Source: Micromussa lordhowensis (Eukaryota; Cnidaria; Anthozoa; Scleractinia; Lobophylliidae). Taken from it: 64,000 nt of DNA. The notes below the pieces were generated by a model. It was not told where the DNA came from. It was given only the letters and a program-made list of their open reading frames with translations, and searched no databases. This document shows, piece after piece, positions 23,301-32,300 of the stretch. The stretch covers positions 14,041,141 to 14,105,140 of the forward strand of contig OZ026607.1 in the NCBI GenBank assembly GCA_964020085.1, given 5' to 3'. A program made the translations under genes and the position numbers. Within the stretch, counting starts at the first letter, position 1, and each line of letters opens with the position of its first letter.

Positions 23301-26300
23301 TGATGCAACCACTAAAAAATTCGTCGCTGATTTATTAAAGAAAAAGGGGCTACTACATACGTTAATAATGAACTAACTAAAAAAGCCAACTCATCAGCTT
23401 TAAAGGATTACGCTTTAATTACTGATTTAGGAACCTTAGCAATCGAATTCAATGATGCATTAAAAGGCAAAGTCGATTACAATGATTTAGAGACTAAGAC
23501 GCAAGATAATAATTTAGCAGCTAATACGCAAGTAGATAATAAAACAAAGCAATACATCACCGTCTATGCAGAAGAAAATGGACCACTGATTAAAAGTAGT
23601 CTCCAATGGAGTTTCGGTAATGGAAGTGAAAAAAACAAGCAATATGGTTGGCCTAGTCCTGTAGACGGTAAAATAGTTCGTGGCAGCATTTGTGCTTGCG
23701 CTGGTAATAGGCAAGCATCTGAAGTGATAGTCGGGTTAGTTCTCAATGGTGCTGATAAAGGTGTAAAAATTACCAAACCTGCGGATGAATGGTCAAATCA
23801 CACTATTTTCAGCGATCCGATTACGATAAAAGCTGGTGACAGAATCAATTTTCGAAGCAAAACATCGAATTCATCCGTAACACACGCGATGGTAAACTTA
23901 TTGATCGAAATTGATATAGCTGTCTAGATAATATGCAAATGAGTTTAGGAAACGCGTTTCATCCAGACAATAAAATTAAAATAATTGATGACTCATGTCT
24001 AAAGGGGATTCCCGGAAACGCGTTTCATCCAGCTACTGTTAGCTAAAATAATTGATGACATATGTCTACAGGGGATTCCCGGAAACGCGTTTCATCCAGC
24101 TACTGTTAGCTAAAATAATTGATGACTCATGTCTACAGGGGATTCCCGGAAACGCGTTTCATCCAGACAATACAACTCACGCATCTTACGTTAACTCACG
24201 CATCTTACGTTAACTCAGGCTTGCCTGATGCGCATGGGTGGATAAAAATATAATAAAATTAATATAATGGTGGCTAAAAAGAATATTTTCGATTGGAATC
24301 ATATTTCAGACAAATTATCAGTTGATGAAGTAGAGGAACTAAAATCTTATTATCTAGGCTATCATAGGAAATGTTGGGCTTTTAAAAGGGCTTACAAAAG
24401 ATACAAATTGTTCAAATTCATTGGTAATTCACTCTCTGTACTCACTGCTTCAGGCGGAATTGCTAGCGCTATTGCAAAAGGAGGTATTAGTCTAATAGCG
24501 ATTAGTACAGTGGCATTATTAGTTAAAGGATACATGGAACACAAAGGTTTAGACTTAAAAATTCAAAATTGCATCTATGCCTACCAAAGTTACCAGCATT
24601 TGTTAATAATGACTCGAGAAGCGATGCGCTCAGGTGATCTTAACTGAGAAAGTTTAATTAATCAAATGACAAGCGTTGACAATTTTGTCATTGATAATAG
24701 CCCAATTATTGATAAATATTTAAAGATGTATGATAGTCAGTCACGCTAGTACGACTAAAATGCGTACACTGCCCACACATCTTACGCTAACTACGCTAAA
24801 ATGTCATTTCAGAGTAGGATATCTAATTTTTACTATATCCTACGCACACAACGCACTTTACACTAACTACGCATTTTACACTAACTACGCATACTACACA
24901 TTTTTCTAGCGTACATATACATATCTAATTTTTACTATATCCTACGCTAACAACGCATCTTACGCTAATTTAGTGTAAGATATAGTACATATCTAATTTT
25001 TACTATATCCTACGCTAACCACGCTAACAACGCATCTTACGCATCTTACGCATCTTACACTAACCACGCTAACAACGCATCTTACGCATACTACGCTAAA
25101 TTAGTGTAAAATCCGGAAATGCGCCGGTCATGCTAATTACTACACTACTCACTGTTACAACTAATGGTGATGCTGTTACTACGGGGTCATGGAGTGGGTT
25201 GACCAGACATACCAGCTTAGGAATGCCACATAGTACTACCCCTTCAACACAAACAGTAGCAACCAACATTGTTACTGTTGCCAGCGGGTCAGGGAGTGGG
25301 CTGGATAGTGACATCGGCGTAGGAACAATTCCGACCATGGCAACTTTTACACGCCTCTCAACAACTGTTGCTGGAGCTGGGCAAAGTGCAGAAGCATCTG
25401 ACAGAAGATGGGTTCTCCCACTTAGTGCAAGCAATGGCATAGGCTCTGGAAGGCAATCTGAAGAATCTCCTGGGCTAAGGGTTCAACCAGGAAGTAATTT
25501 CACAACTGGTAACAACACTGTCCCCACCACTACTACAGCGACAACAAGAACAACAACCACTACTACTGTCTCAGGACAACCAAACAACGCAAGTGGTGTT
25601 GATGAGGCCATCCAAGACAGTAATGACGCTCTTCCGAGTATCGTCCCAGATTATGCCGAAATGGAAGAACGGGGTCGTAGATGGCGTGCAACATAACCAA
25701 GAGAACCAGACGACATTAGTGTGGTACCTGTCAGCAGAAGTGCTACACCAAACCCTGTCACCCCAAACCACACCATCGCAAGGCAACAAGGTAAACTGTA
25801 CGGCATTTTTAGGTTGAACTGGTTAAAGGCAGGTTAAAGGCAGGTTAAAGGTATCTCTACCATCACTCAAATGTTCAGCAACTAAACCTCAGTTAATGAG
25901 AAATGCCGAGCACTTTGTAATCACATCAAATCGTTGAGCACAGTTCAGACAACACACTCGGAAGCTGAGAGGAGCCGCCAAACTTTTTACTGGCAGTAGC
26001 GTAAAATGCATTTGTTGGTTGAGCTTTTTAGAGTCAGGATATTATTGAAAGGCACAATAATAATTATAGATAACTAACTTGTGATAAGTGCATGGGCTGA
26101 CAGGGGAGAGGACTTGTGTGACTATTATGTGTTTCAGAGCTGTGCCTGCAGTTTAGCAAGTACTTGTTTGTTAATACAAGATTTTGTTGCACTGAAAGGG
26201 CAATGATTTATTATTACGGGTTTCAGGTTTAACTGCCTGCCTCTGTGATCACAGCCGGAGTTTCGGGGCCATCTGCCGAGATTCCAAATGCAACTGTTAC

Positions 26301-29300
26301 AGGTGACTGCTCTTAATTTTTTTCATATTGTTTTTTCCCATTGACTCAGTAACATAAATTTAGATATCATGAGGTAACAGCATTGCTTTTTCAGTTACCT
26401 CTCTGGCAAATGGGCAATCGTGAAAGGTTTTCCTATCTCAAAGTACTGAAATTTTAGGTGGCTCGCAACAGTTTCCAACACTTAGATTTTGATGGATCGT
26501 AATGACCACTTTTTATCACTGGATGCTACAATACAACGTACCATGGTAACAAAAAAAACTGCCCAATCACTGGTGAACACACTGGTATCATTTTAATGTT
26601 TTGATATTTATCAATTTTGAAAACCATGACAAGACACAACTTTTGTCAAAGTAAAAAAAAAACCTGTAAATAAGTGATGCCTACCATTTTGAAAAGCGAT
26701 AAGGAGAGGATACAATGACCCATCAAAATCTAACTGCAAGAAACTGTTTTGAGCCAACTTAACATAAGAATCATCTATCCTCTCCGTGCCTCGTGGCACA
26801 TAGGGCCTTTTTTTCTGTAATAATTTTTTTTTTAAGGGAGAGGGATATCAGCGCTCTGCCCAACCCCCAACCTGGAGGGCAAGTGGGATCACTCTTTGTC
26901 TGGCCCTACCCTTCCACCTGTTTGGCATGGGTGTCCCTGCCAGGAGCACAAGACTCCAGCCAACATAGCTCTAGGGGTCACTGGAACATGAAAGCCACCC
27001 CACTACGAGAAGGTGGCAATCCCAATCGAGGCCGGAACATAGGAAGTAAACTATGTTAAAGTTTTCAAAAAGAACATTTCTTACGAAAATGAACGCAATT
27101 ATAATTTTTAATAAAATATTGTTAATTTATATGTTTTTGCTCCAAAATTCTTTTTAGGAACCATTGAATTACCAGATCCGAGTGTGTTGCTTGAATTATT
27201 ACCTCATACTACTGGTAAGGGTTGAAATATAACTATAGTTCTACAAACTGCACAACAAAACTTCTGATCAGTTTACCCACAGAAATATCACAGAAAGTGT
27301 AGTTCACCAATGCCAATTTATGAAGTATTCAATAGAATAAAGTACAAAAATGCAATTTTTGTTTTGCAGGCCAGCAGGCGAATGCATTGCAGACATCCAT
27401 TTCAATGACGCAATCTACAAGACTACCGTTAAGTCATCCATGCAACTTCCATGTGGTGAGTGAAAAAATGCAAGCTGAGTTAGGATTATTTTTGAGTGGA
27501 TATCATTAAATAACTGACAAATCAGTAAATTTGCAATAGCAACTGGTATGTTTTCCTTCTTTAGCAACAATAATTACTTAATCAATTAGTTAATCAATAT
27601 ATGTCCATAGAATTTCTCAATACAATAATTAATATTTTTACTTGACTTATTATATTAGCTCATGGAAATGGCTAGAGCTGGAGGGAGAACACTGTAGACC
27701 TGCGCTAATGCGTGTCTGTAGTGAGAGGCAGTGGCTACTGTGGAGGTAACAAAATCTGGATCAATTAATTCATGTAATATTTATTATTCAATGGCTGTAA
27801 TTTGCTATTGGTTACCTTAACCTGGTGCCAAAAGACATTTGATTTATGTTCAGTAATCTAATATCAGTGATAACTTTGTCCTTCAGGATGTCCTTTGAAA
27901 ACAGAGAAATTGTTGAGTTAGTGAATAAACATTTTCTTTTTTGGGTGCAATCATCTGGTGGAACCGCTGGGAAGCAAGGTAAGCCAAGATTTTACAATTG
28001 AAGGGGTGAGTGCAAAACCATGCTAAGTGACTATTTGGCTGAAAAAAAAAGTGTTCGCGAAAGGGCCTGAATTTTGGCATGTGGGTTTCGTTTTACCTGA
28101 GAAACATTGCTCTGAATTTTTTTTCGCTGGGTTGCTCTTCGTTGTCAAGATATTACGTATGCAAACAACCCTCAGTTTTCCAAGCGGTATCTTTTGGAGA
28201 TCTATTGTTAAAGGAAAACCAAAAGAAACCTTTTGTTTCGCGAAAGGATGAAGTCACTATAACGCAATCACTTCTCACCTCTGCTTCGTTAGCTCAAGTG
28301 GATAACGCGCCGAACGGAGATGATTCGAATTTGTTTTGCCGTGTCACTCGAGGGTTCAATTCGAGGTCGGTGAAATCTTTTCTTTTTTGTTCTGTTTTTG
28401 TTCTTCTTTCAAAAACCTTCTTCGTGTCTTTGTATTGAAGACTTCGGTGGAAAAAGGGCGGAAGGTGTTTTACTCAAAATTTAACTTTGTCAGAAACGCT
28501 CCAAATTTCGCATGTAGTTTTGATTAGGTGCGTTAAAGAATGTTCTACATGTTTTCTTGCTGAAGTTTGCTTAGTTTTCGAAATGTTACGTATGCAAAAA
28601 ACTGTAGTTTGTGGTCACGTCAGCACGTAACCGCAAAGACGGTAATTTCACTTAAAATCAAGCAAAATATTGATCTTTTACAACGCGCAACCTTAAAAAG
28701 TGTTCATTTCAGATAGAAAAAGCGTTAAAACTTTGATTTCTTGTTAACGTGCGGCCGCAAAGACGTTAATTTCACTCAAATTACCGCTTGAAACTAGGGT
28801 TAACGTTGAAGGTTAGCGTTTGGGGTCCGCAGATTATGGGTCGAGCGTAGAGTTAACATTCAGGCCTAGGGTTATTGCTTAGGGTTAGGGCTAGTGCTCA
28901 GGATTAGGGTTGTTGCTTAGGGTTAGCGCTAGTGCTTCGGTTTAGGCGAGAGTTAAGGTCAGGATACGTTAGAGTTAGCGGTGTTAGGCCGCGGGAAACA
29001 ATCTCGACTTGCACGAATCGATACCTAAATAAAGTCAATGAATAGTGGCTAGAGAGAGAGGTTGAACATTTTGCAAATTGGTTGCATCAGTGATTGAAAT
29101 GTTTCTACGTGAAATTACTTTTTTGGTACAAAACTAATGCAGTGAAAATGGAATAAATAAATAAAGAAAGAAATAAAGAAATAAATAAATAACATAAAAA
29201 CTCAGCTCGTTCCGGGAAATGATTATATCTGACAACACAGAAAGAGCAAGCCTTAAGCTAACACGCTGCTCATGCAGAAAAAAAGCCCATGAAACATAAA

Positions 29301-32300
29301 ATTTATCAGCAAAGGAAGGCTGAAATACAAAGCAAAACTCACATTTGAGCTGAAGTTTTCTTCTTGCTATAGTTAAACCTGCGATCATGCGTTGTCTGTC
29401 TTTTTTCTTCGCGGCGGGATCGATTCTATTGCAATTCAAAGTACATCTGCTTGGAAAACCACGATACACACTCACGGAACGCTTGCTTGCGAATTTAACC
29501 GACCTGCGATTTCTCTTTGGCCCGTAAAAATGGCTTAGATCGAAGGTCTTCGACTTTGCTGCCTAGCCTCTCTCGCCAGTTCCCTCCCGGCCGTGTCTGA
29601 GTCACGCATCACGCTAGCACACACGATACGTATACGTATGAAAGATTAATATGGGATATCCCAGGAATTTTTGCAGCGGAGGATGTTAAGGCCGCCCATT
29701 TCAAGAAAATATTAAGAGTCTAGAAAGCAGTTCTAATTTCCAATACTGACACATGCCGAAGTTTAGCAAATGAGCTTTAAGTCCGCGACGGATGCTTTGT
29801 TTTGGAAGAAGAATCCTTTCTAGACTCTACCACCTGGCTCACTTGTTCTTCAGTGGCTAAGTTAACGGCGGACTTTAGCCATCTCGGAACAAAAACACGC
29901 CTCGGTTCTTTGAGGCATGCTGGTGACTTTCATCGAGGATCAAAGGCTTAATGATGCCAAATCTCCTACCAGGCGGCCGCAAATATTCCTCAAATAAGCT
30001 TCGAATATCGGTGGAAATAACCAGCAAACACTGCTTAATTAACAGGTAAGCTCTGAATTTGTGTTATCAAAGTAATCGATGCTTTGCGCGCCAAAAGCCA
30101 ATGTCACAATGGCAGCTAAAAAAAACATATCCAGATCCTTACCGGTCAAAACGGCAATTCAATTACAAAGACACGAAGAAGGGTTTTGAAAGAAGAAGAA
30201 AAACAGAACAAAAAAGAGAACATTTCACCGACCTCGAATTGAACCCTTAAAGTGTCACGACAAAACAAATTCGAATCAGCTCCGTTCAGCGCGTTATCCA
30301 CTTGAGCTAACGAAGCAGCAGTGAAAAACGATTGCGTTATAGTCTTTTGATCCGTTAGCGAAACAAAAGGTTTCTTTCGTTTTTCCTTTAACAATAGATC
30401 TCCCAAAGATGCCGCTTGGAAAACTGAGGGTTGTTTGCATACGTAATATCTCAACAACGAAGAGCAACCCAGCGAAAAAAAATTCAGAGCAATGTTTCTC
30501 AGGTGAAACGGAACCCACATGCCAAAATTCAGGCCCTTTCGCGAACATTTTTTTTTTCAGCCAAATAGTCACTTAGCATGGTTTTGCACTCACCCCTTCA
30601 ATTAACCACTTAAAATTAAACATGGGTCTTGAAAAGTCCTAGCCTCAGCTGATCAAACCAAATTGTCCCGACTAACAATACGAAAAATATTTGGCACACA
30701 GTAAGGATAATTAACATTGAGATTTTTGTATAAAAAGGGTTTACGGCACTTATTTGATAAATGTGAATTCAGCATTCCAGGGGAAAAAAAAATGAATCGG
30801 TTGCTGAGCAGAGTACGAGCCCAGACAATGTATTCTGTTTGTCGTTTTAATGAGAAATCGATTCAACTGGCCATTATTTATTTATTGGAAATTGTTTCTC
30901 GCTGGTTTGGCTATATTTTAACTGATCTACTTCTGTAAACCATTTTTGGACATGGCAAGAGTTTTCACCTTAGACTCTAGGCTAGATAGTGGCACTTGAG
31001 TAATTAATTGTACTGTACAGGCATGAGAAGAGAAGAGTCTTAACAGAACTCAGAGTCCCTAATTTGTGATTCAATGTGGTGGAATACAACAGGAAGTTCC
31101 TTATAACACTTAACGATACTATAGAAATGTTTTAAATTTTTGTCACAAAGAACAATAACATTTACAACTTTTTATGTAACTTTATACTAATATTAATTGT
31201 AATGGTATTTGTTTTGGAGAACTTGGAAGCTATAATAATTATTATTATGTAATGCTTTGTTCCTACCAAAATACAGGAAATAAAAAATAAAATTGGCATT
31301 CATCGTGCATTGGTTTCTTGGTTTCAGCCTTGGCAGCTTTAAAGGATGAAAGTAATACAGGTACAATGGCTGTAGTTTGTAGTGTTTGGGACAGAGAGAC
31401 AGTTTTGCTCCAGATGTCAGGTAATTAATTTATTAACAAAATCCCGGTTAGGTTCTGGTTAATGTGCACCTAACCCCCAAATTTTTTTTCGGCCGAGATG
31501 AAACTTTGCAACATTCGCATAAAGGGTTTTAAGGGTTTTAAAAATTGGCAGAAAGTAGCAGAAATTTGTTATCAATTGGTTCACGACCATGCTAGCAGGG
31601 GCCTGGTTCTGTTCTTGATTTGACATCACTGACTCATTTACTTGGAATTCTCTCTTTGTGAACATGCCTGCAAAACAGTTTATGACGTCAAATCAAGAAT
31701 AGACCCATTCCCCTCACCAGCTCAGTTGTGAACCAATAGATCATATTAGTATTCTCGTTATTCGACTGGAACTAACTTGCAACTGAGGCTAATGCGGGGA
31801 GTCTATTCAGATGCAAATGATATTTATCACTTTTTAATGATATTCCCCCGCATGAGCCTCCATTCCAAGCTGGTTCCAGTCCAATACTGAAAATACAAAT
31901 ATGGTCTATTGATAAAAAATTTCAGCAACTTTCTGCCAATTTTTAATTTTTTAAAAGTACCAAGTACTGATAATATTATCAAATTCTTTATGTGAATGTT
32001 GCAAAGTTTCATCTCAGCCGAATAAAAAAATTGGGGTTAGGTGCACTTTAAGATTACTCATTCTCAAAACAAATAATTTTTGTACTGATGTTTTCAATGT
32101 TAAAAATTTACTTTTTTACTCAGTCAGACATGTATGCCTTTTGATCACATGATGTTTCATTTATAGGTCCACCTACAGTAACTGAACTGAAGAGAGCTCT
32201 GGAGGAGACACTAAAGACATTTCAAGTACACAAGAGCAACTGGTATTCAACTTTTAACAGTCGCATTAGCATCATACTATGTTAAAGAGTTGTGCTGCTA

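Larger units (their letters stand above)
7220..25149. mobile_element. Polinton/Maverick element, full length with TIRs and TSD
   Basis: A 17,930-bp element delimited by long inverted repeats (5'-AG...CT-3') and an exact 6-bp target duplication. It encodes the full Polinton hallmark set: protein-primed PolB, retroviral-type integrase with chromodomain, adenovirus-type cysteine protease, A32-like ATPase, double-jelly-roll major capsid protein and minor capsid protein. Leftward genes fill 7.55-20.26 kb and rightward genes 20.38-24.75 kb, diverging at 20260-20378. It is far more AT-rich than the host exon it interrupts. Polymerase, minor capsid protein, fibre 1, fibre 2 and the SSB-like gene carry frameshifts or stops, so the copy is probably defective despite intact ends. 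Known: Polintons are integrated, virus-like elements. Inferred: this was a virion-forming ancestor. Confidence 0.97.
27996..30603. mobile_element. Foldback DNA element with ~450-bp inverted arms and tRNA-like modules
   Basis: Left arm about 27996-28440 and right arm about 30146-30603 are inverted copies (AATTGAAGGGGTGAGTGCAA at the left tip; its complement at the right). The arms are similar enough that translated ORFs on opposite strands match nearly residue for residue. No transposase lies between them. The 1.7-kb core contains degenerate GGGTTAG-type sequence at 28800-28990. It lies in the intron of the UAS-UBX gene, so it is transcribed with it. Confidence 0.85.

Noticed and set aside
21355..23927. 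Tail-fibre signature as evidence of phage or bacterial contamination
   Set aside because: The genes lie inside a Polinton with matching upstream motifs and AT content, flanked by TIRs inserted in a host exon; no bacterial operon context.
25571..25817. Small ORFs on both strands over the host exon's right half
   Set aside because: Frames other than the host exon frame, which is supported by phase matching at both borders.
28289..28370. Functional tRNA gene
   Set aside because: A- and B-box-like strings are present but stems do not pair into a convincing cloverleaf, and it is duplicated as part of a foldback arm.
28027..28438. Two matching ORFs at 28027-28438 (+) and 30146-30572 (-) as a conserved protein
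   Set aside because: The match is due to inverted foldback arms; no domain, and an alternative frame is equally conserved.
28800..28990. Interstitial telomeric repeat (GGGTTAG)
   Set aside because: Units are highly degenerate and irregular and lie within the foldback core; no run of perfect TTAGGG.
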